Of a stretch of 31,232 nucleotides of DNA, positions 1-7,167 are shown piece by piece (position 1 is the stretch's first letter; the number at the start of each line of letters is the position of its first letter). Source of the stretch: Bacillota bacterium (GTDB taxonomy: Bacteria; Bacillota_E; Symbiobacteriia; Symbiobacteriales; Symbiobacteriaceae); NCBI GenBank assembly GCA_003242675.1, contig QGVE01000012.1:1-31232 (forward strand), read 5' to 3'. A program made the translations under genes and the position numbers. The notes below the pieces were generated by a model that searched no databases, was not told the origin of the DNA, and was given only the letters and a program-made list of their open reading frames with translations.

Positions 1-234
1 GGGGGGGGTTTTTCGGGGGACGCCCCGAAAACAGGGCCCGCGGGGGCCGTTTTTTAAAGGGTTGCCCCCCTTGCCCCCGCAGTGTGTGCCGGCCTTCCCC
101 CCGGGAAAGGGGAGGGCCCCCCGCCCGCCGATGAGCGGGTTCAGCGCGATCTCCTGCTCGTCCAGCAGCAGGTGGTAGTCCACCACCCCGTCGCCGATGC
201 GCAGCAGGAGGTCGCGGATCATCCCGGTGTACAC
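1..234 (-). CDS. DUF2797-like protein, N-terminal part only (runs off the left edge)
   Basis: Reading leftward from a GTG at 234, the frame begins MYTGMIRDLLLRIGDG and continues to a VDYHLLLDEQEIALNPLIGG segment. This resembles the N terminus of DUF2797 proteins (YTG...LR..., ...IALNPLIGK), a family of unknown function that carries a zinc-ribbon-like HCG motif shortly afterwards. A G-rich Shine-Dalgarno (GGGGTGG) lies 4 bases before the GTG. The homology becomes poor left of about position 120, where the sequence turns into runs of G and C; a remnant HCG triplet is still readable near 76-84. I infer that the contig edge has base-call errors rather than a true pseudogene. Only about 40 residues can be trusted, and no function is assigned. 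Confidence 0.5.
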   Translation of the reverse strand, partial: MYTGMIRDLLLRIGDGVVDYHLLLDEQEIALNPLIGGRGALPFPGGKAGTHCGGKGGNPLKNGPRGPCFRGVPRKTPP

Positions 235-330
235 GATCCCACCCCGATTCTGTGAGGGTTGAAACAGCTTCTCCCCTCGGTTCGGGGTCCGCCGCCCGTT
301 CTCCTGCCCGCTCGGGCTATTGAGCGGTGG

Positions 331-370
331 GTCGTGAGTAGTGAGTTGTGAGTACCGGGTCGTGCGTAGT
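331..370. repeat. degenerate GTGAGTA-type short repeats
   Basis: The stretch is built from imperfect repetitions of GTGAGTAGTGAGTTGTGAGTA followed by related GTGCGTAGTG units. It lies in the 215-base gap between the left-edge gene and a small ORF. No gene is convincing across it. It may be simple-sequence drift or the remnant of an interspersed repeat. Confidence 0.35.
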
Positions 371-449
371 GGATGCGTGTGCTGAGCGGCAGGCAGTCGG
401 TCGTCTCTTCGGGGCGAGCAGGAAGCTGGCGGTGAGACGAAGCACCACC

Positions 450-521
450 CTACCAGTCCAAGGGTGTTCCTTCTTCGTCGGCGCGGGCCAGAGCCATAAT
501 GAAGATGCCAAGGCGCCGCAT
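450..521 (-). CDS. possible 23-residue small protein with a very strong ribosome binding site
   Basis: An ATG at 521 is preceded by a near-perfect Shine-Dalgarno (AAGGAGGTG, 4 bases before the start), and the frame runs 23 codons to a TAG at 450. The peptide starts MRRLGIFIMALAR and ends with an acidic then aromatic tail (EEGTPLDW). The first half is hydrophobic and basic, so it could associate with the membrane. I recognise no family. The frame is also open upstream of the ATG, but only this start has a ribosome site. It lies downstream of the membrane protein at 634-1077, separated by a terminator-like hairpin. The strong Shine-Dalgarno is the only real support. Confidence 0.35.
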   Translation of the reverse strand: MRRLGIFIMALARADEEGTPLDW

Positions 522-577
522 GGCGCACCTCCTTCTCACAACGGCGCTGCGAGCACGAACGCTACGTGGACACGAAA

Positions 578-611
578 GAGCCTGCTGGCCCCGGCAGGCG
601 AACGCAGGCTC
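578..611 (-). terminator. terminator-like hairpin after the 634-1077 gene
   Basis: The arms GAGCCTGC (604-611 and 578-585, perfectly complementary) enclose an 18-base loop. On the minus strand they are followed by TTTCGT. It lies 22 bases beyond the stop codon of the membrane protein gene. The U-tract is short, so termination may be inefficient. Confidence 0.45.
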
Positions 612-633
612 CTTCCGCACATTCGTCCGGCCC

Positions 634-1077
634 TCACTGGCCGGTGGAACTCTCCCTGCCCCTCTGCTGGCGCCCGAGCGCATAGGCGACACCGACCGCG
701 ATGAGGAACGCGCCGAACATGCCCAGGGAAGCCGTCGTCGCGAGCGGACGCAGCCAGTCCCCCGGACCCCTGAGGCCGGCCCTGTAGAGCCCCATCTGCA
801 GGGGATGTGCGCTCACCAGCAGGAGTCCCGCGGCCAGGTAGAGGATGACCAGCCCCCACTGCGGCCCGGTGACGCGTTCCCCCCGCAGCCTCGGCCAGAG
901 GACCGGCGCCAGGACCAGGAAACCTGCCAGCACCTGAAGGGCGCCCGCCAGGAAGAAGTAGCCCCAACTGTGCGTGAGCGTGCGCGGGTCGACGACCACC
1001 TCCTGGAGCGACCGAGCGGCAAGAAGCAGGCCCGCCCCGCCGCAGATGGCGATGAGATGAACCCCCCACGAACGCAT
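634..1077 (-). CDS. four-helix integral membrane protein of unknown function
   Basis: The protein has 147 residues with about four hydrophobic segments (roughly residues 5-22, 38-62, 73-91 and 113-135) joined by short basic or acidic loops. This predicts a small polytopic membrane protein. I recognise no family, catalytic motif or binding motif. The ATG at 1077 was chosen because GGGAGG lies about 8 bases upstream; the frame is open further upstream but without a comparable ribosome site. It appears to be a single-gene unit: the next gene rightward is on the opposite strand, and a hairpin follows its stop. Calling it membrane-bound rests on hydrophobicity alone. Confidence 0.65.
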   Translation of the reverse strand: MRSWGVHLIAICGGAGLLLAARSLQEVVVDPRTLTHSWGYFFLAGALQVLAGFLVLAPVLWPRLRGERVTGPQWGLVILYLAAGLLLVSAHPLQMGLYRAGLRGPGDWLRPLATTASLGMFGAFLIAVGVAYALGRQQRGRESSTGQ

Positions 1078-1546
1078 CCCCTTCGCCTCCCTTGACTTTG
1101 CGGACAGCGCAAGACGCCATCCTCTTTCACAGACTGAGACCACGGACATCCCCGGTAAAGTTCGCTCAATTCCGGTAGCAGGAGGACGCTGCACACAGCA
1201 ACGGCGGTCGGCGTCCTTGAACCGGACACAGATAGACCCCGGTAGCGCTTAGGGTCAGTTCGCACGCTAACCCCGCGCGTGCTACAATCGGGGGAGCACA
1301 GCGCTTGTTTTTTTGATGGCCGGCGTGGCGCCGAGCCAGCGGGCGCAGTGACGACCACCCATGTGCGCCAGGCCTGCCGCCGCCTACTCGCGGCGGTATT
1401 GTTGACGACCGCTCGGGCGGCCCGCTCCTGACCTGGGTCGCCGATCAGCGAAACGGCGGGCAATCGCACGGGAGATGACCCGTTCGCACTGTCCCAGGCG
1501 TGTTGCAAGAGACCTTGTCACAGGCTTGTGAAAGGATGGCTGACTT
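1078..1546. other. 469-base intergenic region with structured elements
   Basis: No convincing protein gene lies between the divergent starts at 1077 and 1547. The region holds a hairpin with a long T run at 1275-1314 and a second hairpin at 1377-1396 (CCGCCGC, six-base loop, GCGGCGG). I found no match to a riboswitch or housekeeping RNA that I know. It may encode a small plus-strand RNA or form a leader of the 1547 gene. Confidence 0.4.
1275..1314 (+). terminator. orphan plus-strand intrinsic terminator
   Basis: GCGC plus GTGCT (1275-1283) pairs with AGCAC, one bulged A, then GCGC (1295-1304). An 11-base loop lies between, and TTG plus seven T residues follow (1305-1314). This is a textbook Rho-independent terminator, yet no plus-strand gene precedes it in the window. 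It may end a small RNA or act as an attenuator ahead of the gene at 1547. Confidence 0.6.
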
Positions 1547-1774
1547 GTGAAGAGACTGTTTTCCCTTCTGCTTGCCCTGGCCCTGGCGGCGACGGTGGCG
1601 GCCACGGGCCTGGCCGGCGGTGGATCTGGAGACGCATCCGGGTCAGGCCAGGTCGGGGAACAGACCGGGGTGTCTGACCAGCAGAAGCGCCTGGTCACCT
1701 TCCCGGTCATCGTCGGCGCGGTCGTGGGCGTGGGAACGGTGGCGCTTCTGCGCCGCCGCAATCGCATTTCGTAA
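1547..1774 (+). CDS. small exported or membrane-anchored protein
   Basis: The 75-residue product starts MKRLFSLLLALALAATVAATGLA, a typical signal peptide or membrane anchor (two basic residues, about 15 hydrophobic residues, Ala-x-Gly-type end near residue 23). A Gly/Ser/Gln-rich low-complexity linker follows (about 24-48). A second hydrophobic segment (about 50-66) then ends in a basic RRRNR cluster, like a stop-transfer tail. I infer a tiny protein anchored at one or both ends, with the linker outside the cell. The GTG start at 1547 has AAAGGATGG about 8 bases upstream. A strong hairpin follows directly. No family is recognised. Confidence 0.6.
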   Translation: MKRLFSLLLALALAATVAATGLAGGGSGDASGSGQVGEQTGVSDQQKRLVTFPVIVGAVVGVGTVALLRRRNRIS

Positions 1775-1779
1775 GGGAT

Positions 1780-1815
1780 AGGGCTGTCCCGGGCAGCGTG
1801 CCCGGGGACAGCCCT
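1780..1815 (+). terminator. long hairpin terminator, probably bidirectional
   Basis: AGGGCTGTCCCGGGCA (1780-1795) pairs with 1799-1815 over 16 base pairs with one bulged G and a GCG loop. It lies between the convergent genes ending at 1774 and 1827. The T-tract is weak (TGCTTCTGCTTCT). A related GGGGCTGTCCCA stem occurs at 26538-26579, suggesting a terminator style common in this genome. Confidence 0.6.
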
Positions 1816-1826
1816 GCTTCTGCTTC

Positions 1827-2057
1827 TCAAATCATCAGCACGCCCAGTGCGAGCAGGAGAGCCGTGAGCACGGCGGGCAGCAGGCAGCCAACCGTCGTGC
1901 GGTAGTACATGCGGTTGTGCGCCGCGCGTCTCGGATTGGTCAGCCAGCCCCAACCCCTGGGGGCCTTCAGGCCGAGGCTGTGCCGGAGATACCGCTTCAC
2001 GGAAGTCCGTGCCGCAATCCGTTTCCGCATCGAAGGACGGCGCACCCGGAACTTCAT
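1827..2057 (-). CDS. small very basic protein with a C-terminal membrane helix
   Basis: The product has 76 residues. Residues 1-55 are strongly basic (many Arg and Lys) and include the motif GWGWLTNPRRAAHNRMY. A hydrophobic segment of about 20 residues runs to the C terminus. The motif recalls small basic proteins seen in Firmicute chromosomes and phages, with a Gly-x-Gly-Trp...Asn-Pro-x-x-Ala...Tyr-Asn pattern; this is an impression from memory, not a search result. The start is well supported: AGGAGGTG lies 8 bases before the ATG at 2057. The gene lies downstream of nrdJ but beyond two terminators, so it is probably transcribed separately or by readthrough. Confidence 0.6.
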   Translation of the reverse strand: MKFRVRRPSMRKRIAARTSVKRYLRHSLGLKAPRGWGWLTNPRRAAHNRMYYRTTVGCLLPAVLTALLLALGVLMI

Positions 2058-2172
2058 CTGCTGGGCACCTCCTGTCCGGGCCACTGGCACGCTCATCATG
2101 TGCGTGGAGAATTCGCAGTCGTTGCGGGGTTTTCCCTGCCTCCGGCTGCACCCGCCAGGCACCCAAAACCAG

Positions 2173-2212
2173 AGCGCCTCTTGGGCCCCATCGGCCGTCC
2201 TCAAGAGGCGCT
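2173..2212 (-). terminator. second terminator downstream of nrdJ
   Basis: AGCGCCTCTTG (minus-strand 2212-2202) pairs perfectly over 11 bases with its complement at 2183-2173. On the minus strand CTGGTTTTG follows. It forms a tandem pair with the hairpin at 2224-2249. Confidence 0.6.
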
Positions 2213-2223
2213 TTCGCGCGGAA

Positions 2224-2249
2224 AGGGGCGCATGTCCGCATGCGCCCCT
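2224..2249 (-). terminator. first terminator downstream of nrdJ
   Basis: This is a perfect 11-bp stem (AGGGGCGCATG with CATGCGCCCCT) around the tetraloop CGGA. It starts 6 bases beyond the nrdJ stop codon and is followed by TTTC on the minus strand. Confidence 0.65.
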
Positions 2250-2254
2250 CCAAA

Positions 2255-5200
2255 CTAGCTGCACTTCGAATACCCGCAGTTGTGGCACGTGGCGCAGCCC
2301 TCGCCGATCACCAGCGTGAAGGAGCCGCACTCCGGGCACGGGTCGACGGGGGAGTCGACCTGGGCGCCCTTCATCTGCGGCTGCGGCGCAGGCGCCGGCG
2401 CCGGGGAGACCTCGGTCAGCTTGCCGTTGGCATCCTTCCACGCCAGGAACCGCTGGAGGCCCTTGGCGATGGCGGACGCCAGCGAGGTGACCCGGTTCGG
2501 GCCGAAGCCATACGAGCCGGAGCCGCCGATGTTCTTCAGCGTATCGATGACGATCTCGATCCGCTCCCGCACCGGCACGTCCGACCGCAGCCGGAGCATC
2601 TTGGAGACGAGCATCCCCATGCCCACCGCGTCGGCCATGAGGTCGGAGCCCACGGCGCCCACGTTGACGATGATCTCGAAGGGTTCGCCGTTCTCGTCCA
2701 TGTGCACGTCCAGCGTCATCTTGCCGAAGTGCGTGGGCACGACGAACATCTTGCCCACCGCCTCGGTCGGCCGGGGCCGCAGCGAGGGCCCCTTCGGGGC
2801 TGCGGGTGCGGCCTCCTCCTCCTTCTGCTTGGTCTTGTCGCCGGTGACGAGCACCTGCGACGCCCGGGAGCCGTCGCGGTAGACCGTGATGCCCTTCAGG
2901 CCCAGCTTCCACGCCAGCATGTACGACTTGGCGACGTCCTCCACGGTGGCGTGGTGCGGGAAGTTGATGGTCTTGGACACCGCCGCGTCCACCGGCTGCA
3001 GGTGCACCGGCAGGTCATCTCCACCCTGGAAGGCCGCCTGCATGCGCACGTGCCACTCCGGCGAGATGTCGTGCGCGGTGGCGAAGATGCGCTGCCACCG
3101 CTCCGGCACACCCGGCACGCCCCGGGCGGTGCCCCGCTCGGCGATCACCTGCATCAGCTCGTCGGAGTACCAGCCCTCCCGGCGGGCGATGGAGGCGAAC
3201 TGGCCGTCCACGTCCAGCATCAGGGCGCCGGCCTGGTTCCGCGTGAAGACCAGGGCGAACTTGGGCTCGATGCCGCCGGAGCAGGGCATGTCGGGCCGGG
3301 CCGCGAAGAGCGAGATGGTCCCGGTCGGCGCCACGGTGGTCAGCGTGGCGTTCCGCACCTTCAGGCCGGCCTTGTACCACTGGCTGCCCTCCCACTCCGG
3401 GTAGGGACCCCGCGCCTCGGCCAGGGCCATGGACTCCTCCAAGGCCTTCTGCTTGATGAAGGTCATCACCTTGTTGCCCAGGGCCACGGCCTCGTCCGAG
3501 TCGTAGGGCAGCCCCATCTGCACCAGCATTTCCGCCCAGCCCATGACGCCGAGGCCGATGCGCCGGTCGCGCAGGGCCTTCTCGGCGATCTGCGGCAGCG
3601 GGTACTTGTTGGCGTCGATGACGTTGTCCAGGAAGCGGGTGGCGGTGCGGACGACCTCGCCCAGCCGCTTCCAGTCCACCTCCGCCTTGGCGGTGTACGG
3701 ATTCTTCACGAAGTTGGCCAGGTTGATGGAGCCCAGGTTGCAGGAGCCGTACGGCGGAAGCGGCTGTTCACCGCAGTTGTGGACGACGAGCCCGTTGGCG
3801 GCGAAGGCGTGGATGCCGGGCACGTTCAGGTCGTAGACCAGCTCCGTGCCGTCGGGGATGAGGGCCTCGAAGTGGGCCACGAACGGCTTCCGATAGGGAC
3901 CACGCCGGTACGAGCGGACGATGCGGTCCAGCCGCTCGGCCTTGCGCCGGTTGAGGAAGCCGATCTCCCGGTGGAAGGTCACCAGGGAGTGGCCGCTGAT
4001 CCGCAGGTCGCAGACCTCCTGGCACTCGTACTCGGCCAGGCTGCCCTTCCCGTCGGGCATCAGCTTGCGGCCGGCCGGCTTGCGGCCCCGGTAGATGCGG
4101 CTGAAGATGCCGAAGTTGAGCAGCAGCCGCTGCACGTCCTGGAGGAAGGACGGCTTGACCGAGGCCAGCACCACGGCGTAGCGCGACCCGTCGCCCACCT
4201 CGACGTGGCCGTCCGCGCTGAACAGGGCCTGCAGGAAGCCGACCTGCATCTCCCGGGTGCCCCGGAAAACGATCTCGGGCACCTGCAGCTTGTCGCGGTC
4301 CAGGCCGTGCTCAGCGGCGATCTCGAGCAGTCGGGCGGACTGCACGCGCGCCTCATCCCGGGTCGGCACCGAAACGACCCCCACCGGGTAACTGCGGCCG
4401 TTAGCGGCCTCCGGGACGACGGCGTTCACGGCCGCCGCCAGAACCGGGGCCAGCTCCTCCTTCTCCTCGCCGAAGAAGTGCAGCGTCGCCCGGTCCTCCT
4501 TCAGGGAGCCGTCGCCCACCAGCCAGCCCAGCACCAGCCCGAGCTCGCGGGAGCCCTCAGTGCCGAAGCCGCCCGGCCGGTCGAGCACGTAGATGCGGTC
4601 GCCGGGCACGAGATCCGCCGCCGCCACCCAACCGCGCTCCGTCATCACCCGGTGATCGGCGGTGAGCCGCACCTCGAAGCCCTCGGCGGTCACGAGCCGG
4701 TACACCGGCTTGATCCCCGTCAGGAAGGCGCCGGCAGCGGCCACGCGGGCCTGGTTGCTCAGGCGGCTGTCGGCCACCACCACGGGCGGCTGGTCGGCCA
4801 GGGCCAGCTCTTCCATCCGCCGCAGGCCCTGGTCCGTGTAAACCAGCGTGTCCCCGGTGACGCACGGGTTCGTCGCCTCGATGACTTCCACATGGTTGTT
4901 AGGATTACGCCGGTTAATTCGATCGATGAAGATAATGCCGGGTTCGCCGGTCTTCCAGGCGTTCTCCACCAGCTTGTCCCACACGAACTTGGCGGAGAGC
5001 TTGCCGGTGACCTCGCCGTTGCGCGGGTTGATCAGCTCGTACTCGGTGCCCTTCTCCAAGGCCTCCATGAAGGCGTCGGTGATCGCCACCGAGATGTTGA
5101 AGTTGGTGATCTGCGTGATGTCCGCCTTCGACTCGATGAACTCCAGGATGTCCGGGTGGTCCACCCGCAGGATGCCCATGTTGGCGCCGCGCCGGGTGCC

Positions 5201-5674
5201 GCCCTGCTTGATCGCCTCCGTGGAGGCGTTGTAGACCTTGAGGAACGACACCGGGCCCGAGGCGACGCCCTGGCTGGACCGGACCACGTCGCCGGCCGGC
5301 CGCAGGCGGGAGAAGGCAAAGCCCGTTCCGCCCCCCGTCTGGTGGATCAGGGCGGCGTGCTTCATCGTCTCATAGATTTCCTGCAGGGAGTCCCCGACGG
5401 GCAGCACAAAGCAGGCCGACAGCTGGCCCAGGGCCGTCCCCGCGCCGGTAAACGTCGGGCTGTTCGGCATGAAGTCCTGGCGGTCCATCAACTTGTAGAA
5501 CCGCTCCTCGACCGCCCGGACCTCCTCCTTGCTGGCTCCGTACTTCTCCTCGACGGCGGCGATGACCCTGGCCACACGGCGCAGCATCTCGTCCGGCGTC
5601 TCCCGGGTGCCGTCGTCCTTCATCCGCAGGTACCGCTTTTCCATCACGGTTTTCGCAATATGCGTAAGCTCCAA
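2255..5674 (-). CDS. nrdJ: adenosylcobalamin-dependent (class II) ribonucleotide reductase with an intein
   Basis: Class II reductase, which converts ribonucleotides to deoxyribonucleotides with a B12-generated thiyl radical and so needs no oxygen. The precursor has 1139 residues. An intein occupies residues 271-633, leaving a mature enzyme of about 776. The N-terminal part contains the conserved SPTFTGAG and ACFVLP segments (Cys88 is probably one of the redox cysteines). The exteins join to give ATNPCGEQPLPPYGSCNLGS, where N269, C634 and E636 form the N-x-C-x-E active site. Near the C terminus lie a TSCPD-type domain (VGSDLMADAVGMGMLVSK) and a cysteine cluster CPECG...CATCHNCGYSKC. The start is a TTG at 5674 after a G-rich ribosome site; an ATG at residue 11 is possible but has none. 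It probably forms an operon with nrdR, 64 bases upstream. Two terminators follow. Confidence 0.93.
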   Translation of the reverse strand: MELTHIAKTVMEKRYLRMKDDGTRETPDEMLRRVARVIAAVEEKYGASKEEVRAVEERFYKLMDRQDFMPNSPTFTGAGTALGQLSACFVLPVGDSLQEIYETMKHAALIHQTGGGTGFAFSRLRPAGDVVRSSQGVASGPVSFLKVYNASTEAIKQGGTRRGANMGILRVDHPDILEFIESKADITQITNFNISVAITDAFMEALEKGTEYELINPRNGEVTGKLSAKFVWDKLVENAWKTGEPGIIFIDRINRRNPNNHVEVIEATNPCVTGDTLVYTDQGLRRMEELALADQPPVVVADSRLSNQARVAAAGAFLTGIKPVYRLVTAEGFEVRLTADHRVMTERGWVAAADLVPGDRIYVLDRPGGFGTEGSRELGLVLGWLVGDGSLKEDRATLHFFGEEKEELAPVLAAAVNAVVPEAANGRSYPVGVVSVPTRDEARVQSARLLEIAAEHGLDRDKLQVPEIVFRGTREMQVGFLQALFSADGHVEVGDGSRYAVVLASVKPSFLQDVQRLLLNFGIFSRIYRGRKPAGRKLMPDGKGSLAEYECQEVCDLRISGHSLVTFHREIGFLNRRKAERLDRIVRSYRRGPYRKPFVAHFEALIPDGTELVYDLNVPGIHAFAANGLVVHNCGEQPLPPYGSCNLGSINLANFVKNPYTAKAEVDWKRLGEVVRTATRFLDNVIDANKYPLPQIAEKALRDRRIGLGVMGWAEMLVQMGLPYDSDEAVALGNKVMTFIKQKALEESMALAEARGPYPEWEGSQWYKAGLKVRNATLTTVAPTGTISLFAARPDMPCSGGIEPKFALVFTRNQAGALMLDVDGQFASIARREGWYSDELMQVIAERGTARGVPGVPERWQRIFATAHDISPEWHVRMQAAFQGGDDLPVHLQPVDAAVSKTINFPHHATVEDVAKSYMLAWKLGLKGITVYRDGSRASQVLVTGDKTKQKEEEAAPAAPKGPSLRPRPTEAVGKMFVVPTHFGKMTLDVHMDENGEPFEIIVNVGAVGSDLMADAVGMGMLVSKMLRLRSDVPVRERIEIVIDTLKNIGGSGSYGFGPNRVTSLASAIAKGLQRFLAWKDANGKLTEVSPAPAPAPQPQMKGAQVDSPVDPCPECGSFTLVIGEGCATCHNCGYSKCS
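3776..4864 (-). mobile_element. LAGLIDADG intein inside nrdJ
   Basis: This in-frame protein-splicing element of 363 residues runs from Cys271 (CVTGDTLVYT, splice block A) to Asn633 (GLVVHN, block G). Block B is TADHRVMT near residue 338. Two dodecapeptide motifs of a homing endonuclease are present, LVLGWLVGDGSL (about 380-391, Asp388) and LQALFSADGHV (about 481-491, Asp488), so the nuclease may still be active. The penultimate His632, terminal Asn633 and +1 Cys634 are all the residues that standard splicing needs. The insertion lies between Pro270 and the radical-carrying Cys634, so the host enzyme is inactive until splicing. Inteins at this site are known in other class II and class I reductases. 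Confidence 0.93.
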
Positions 5675-5698
5675 GTTGGGACCCCCCCACGCAGAGTC

Positions 5699-5729
5699 GC
5701 GCAGCGCGCGCCTACCCTGAGCGCTGCGC
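5699..5729 (-). promoter_or_regulatory. leader hairpin between nrdR and nrdJ
   Basis: A perfect 9-bp inverted repeat, GCGCAGCGC and GCGCTGCGC, with a 13-base spacer lies in the 64-base gap between nrdR and nrdJ. It starts 25 bases upstream of the nrdJ start. No U-tract follows, so it is not an obvious terminator. It might stabilise or process the mRNA. Confidence 0.35.
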
Positions 5730-5738
5730 CGCCCCGCT

Positions 5739-6191
5739 TCAGCGGGACTTCAGCAGCTGTTCCAGCTGCTCCCGAAACTCGTTCACGTCCTTAAACGCTC
5801 GGTACACCGATGCGAACCGAACGTACGCGACCTCGTCGATCTGGCGCAGCGCCTCCATCACCCGCTCGCCGATGACGACAGAGGGAACCTCCCTGTCCAG
5901 CGAGGAGCGCAGGTCCCGCTCGATGTCGTCGGCCAGCTTCTCGATCACTTCCATCGGCACGGGCCGCTTCTCACAGGCCTTCAGGACGCCGGTGAGCAGC
6001 TTGTCCCGGTTGAACGGCTCCCGCCGGCCGTCCTTCTTCACCACGATCAGCGGCGGCACCTCGACCCGCTCCATGGTCGTGAAGCGCCGCCCGCACGCCT
6101 GGCACTCCCTGCGCCGGCGCACGGCCTCCTCATCGGCAGCGGGTCGGGACTCGATGACGCGTGACTCACCTCCGCAGAACGGGCACTTCAT
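5739..6191 (-). CDS. nrdR: transcriptional repressor NrdR
   Basis: The 150-residue protein matches NrdR throughout. It has an N-terminal zinc ribbon, [10 protein letters not shown]...[14 protein letters not shown], with Cys3, Cys6, Cys30 and Cys33. An ATP-cone domain follows (about residues 49-139: [24 protein letters not shown]...). NrdR senses ATP/dATP and represses ribonucleotide reductase genes by binding paired NrdR boxes. Here it lies directly upstream of nrdJ on the same strand, as expected for its target. The ATG at 6191 is preceded by GGGGGATG. I did not find a convincing pair of NrdR boxes next to either gene. Length and motifs are normal for the family. Confidence 0.95.
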   Translation of the reverse strand: MKCPFCGGESRVIESRPAADEEAVRRRRECQACGRRFTTMERVEVPPLIVVKKDGRREPFNRDKLLTGVLKACEKRPVPMEVIEKLADDIERDLRSSLDREVPSVVIGERVMEALRQIDEVAYVRFASVYRAFKDVNEFREQLEQLLKSR

Positions 6192-6225
6192 GGTGCATCC
6201 CCCATATCTAGTGCTTCCACGCCCT

Positions 6226-6254
6226 ACTTTACCACCACATGTGGAGTGGGACAA
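6226..6254 (-). promoter_or_regulatory. promoter of the nrdR-nrdJ unit with an internal palindrome
   Basis: On the minus strand a -35 TTGTCC (6254-6249) and a -10 TAAAGT (6231-6226) are separated by exactly 17 bases. The spacer contains the perfect palindrome CCACATGTGG (6235-6244). The site lies 35 bases upstream of the nrdR start. The palindrome could be a repressor site but does not match the NrdR box that I know. Confidence 0.5.
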
Positions 6255-6320
6255 CCACACTGAAGTGCCAAAATTGCAGGGTTGGCGCGCGCTACGTTCC
6301 TCTGGCGCCAGATTTCGCGC

Positions 6321-7076
6321 CTACAGGGAGATCCCCAACTCCTCCGCGAGGGCGGACAGCACCTGCCCCGCCTTCTCCCGGAAGATCCAGGTCGCACGGG
6401 AGTCCAGGAAGGTGGGCGTGAGGTTGAAGATCGCCAGCCGCCCGCCGTGATGCAGGGCCACCACCGGCAGCTGGTTGGCCGGGCCCACCTCCAGCGAAGA
6501 GCCCACCACGAGGAACAGATCCGCCTTCATGGCGGCCTCCATCGCCGCATGAAGGGCGTCCGCCGGCAGCGCCTCCTCGAAGAGCACCACGCCGGGCTTC
6601 AGCGTGCCGCCGCACTCCGGACAGCGGGGGATGTCGGCCTCCGTCTCCACGTCGACGTCGATGAGCTTGCTGGGGAAGTGGCGGCCGCAGTCGAGACACT
6701 GGCACTCCCGGAGCGACCCGTGGAGCTCGATGACGTCCTGCGACCCAGCCGCCTGGTGCAGGCCGTCCACGTTCTGCGTGATCAGCCGCTTCAGCAGCCC
6801 TTCGCGCTGCAGGGCGGCCAGCACCTTGTGCACGGGGTTGGGCTGCGCCCCCCACAGGTGGGAAAAGCGCATCCGGTAGAACTTGTAGAACTCCACCGGC
6901 CGCCGGCGCAGGGCGGTCATCGAGATCAGCGACACCGGGTCCACGCCCTGCCACAGGCCGGTCTTCGACCGGAAGTCCGGCAGCCCGGATTCGGTGGACG
7001 CACCAGCGCCCGTCAGGCATACCGCATATTTCGACGCCTTCAGTGCCTGAGCGAAGTCCCGAATCTGTTCCAGCAT
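6321..7076 (-). CDS. Sir2-family NAD-dependent protein deacylase (sirtuin)
   Basis: The protein has 251 residues and complete sirtuin motifs. These are the NAD-binding [15 protein letters not shown] (23-36), QNVDGLH (101-107), and the catalytic His119 in ELHGS. The zinc cysteines are Cys127, Cys130, Cys152 and Cys155 (CLDCG...CPECGG), followed by GSSLEVGPA (192-200). It would remove acetyl or other acyl groups from protein lysines while consuming NAD. I chose the ATG at 7076 (GGGGGTG six bases upstream; homologues begin at this point), but a GTG at 7085 is possible. It lies between an HTH-like gene and nrdR on the same strand. A terminator precedes it, so it probably has its own promoter. Substrates cannot be read from the sequence. 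Confidence 0.92.
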   Translation of the reverse strand: MLEQIRDFAQALKASKYAVCLTGAGASTESGLPDFRSKTGLWQGVDPVSLISMTALRRRPVEFYKFYRMRFSHLWGAQPNPVHKVLAALQREGLLKRLITQNVDGLHQAAGSQDVIELHGSLRECQCLDCGRHFPSKLIDVDVETEADIPRCPECGGTLKPGVVLFEEALPADALHAAMEAAMKADLFLVVGSSLEVGPANQLPVVALHHGGRLAIFNLTPTFLDSRATWIFREKAGQVLSALAEELGISL

Positions 7077-7111
7077 CTCCTTCACCCCCTGCCCTTCTTT
7101 TCTTCGCCATG

Positions 7112-7137
7112 AAAAAACAGCCACCTCTCCCGGTGGC
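7112..7137 (-). terminator. intrinsic terminator after the HTH-like gene
   Basis: On the minus strand GCCACC (7137-7132) pairs with GGTGGC (7125-7120) around a six-base loop. TG and six T residues follow (7117-7112). It lies just downstream of the gene ending at 7168 and immediately upstream of the sir2 gene, so it could also attenuate transcription into sir2. Confidence 0.7.
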
Positions 7138-7167
7138 CGAATGGATAAACCCATAAACCTGTCGGAC

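Noticed and set aside
1255..1289. Promoter with -10 TACAAT for the 1547 gene
   Set aside because: The TACAAT overlaps the stem and loop of a strong terminator hairpin and has only a poor -35 (TTCGCA), so the terminator reading is preferred.
2009..5794. 1261-codon open frame on the plus strand antisense to nrdJ
   Set aside because: Its product is a His/Arg/Gly/Leu-rich low-complexity translation with no family features. It is an antisense shadow of a high-GC gene.
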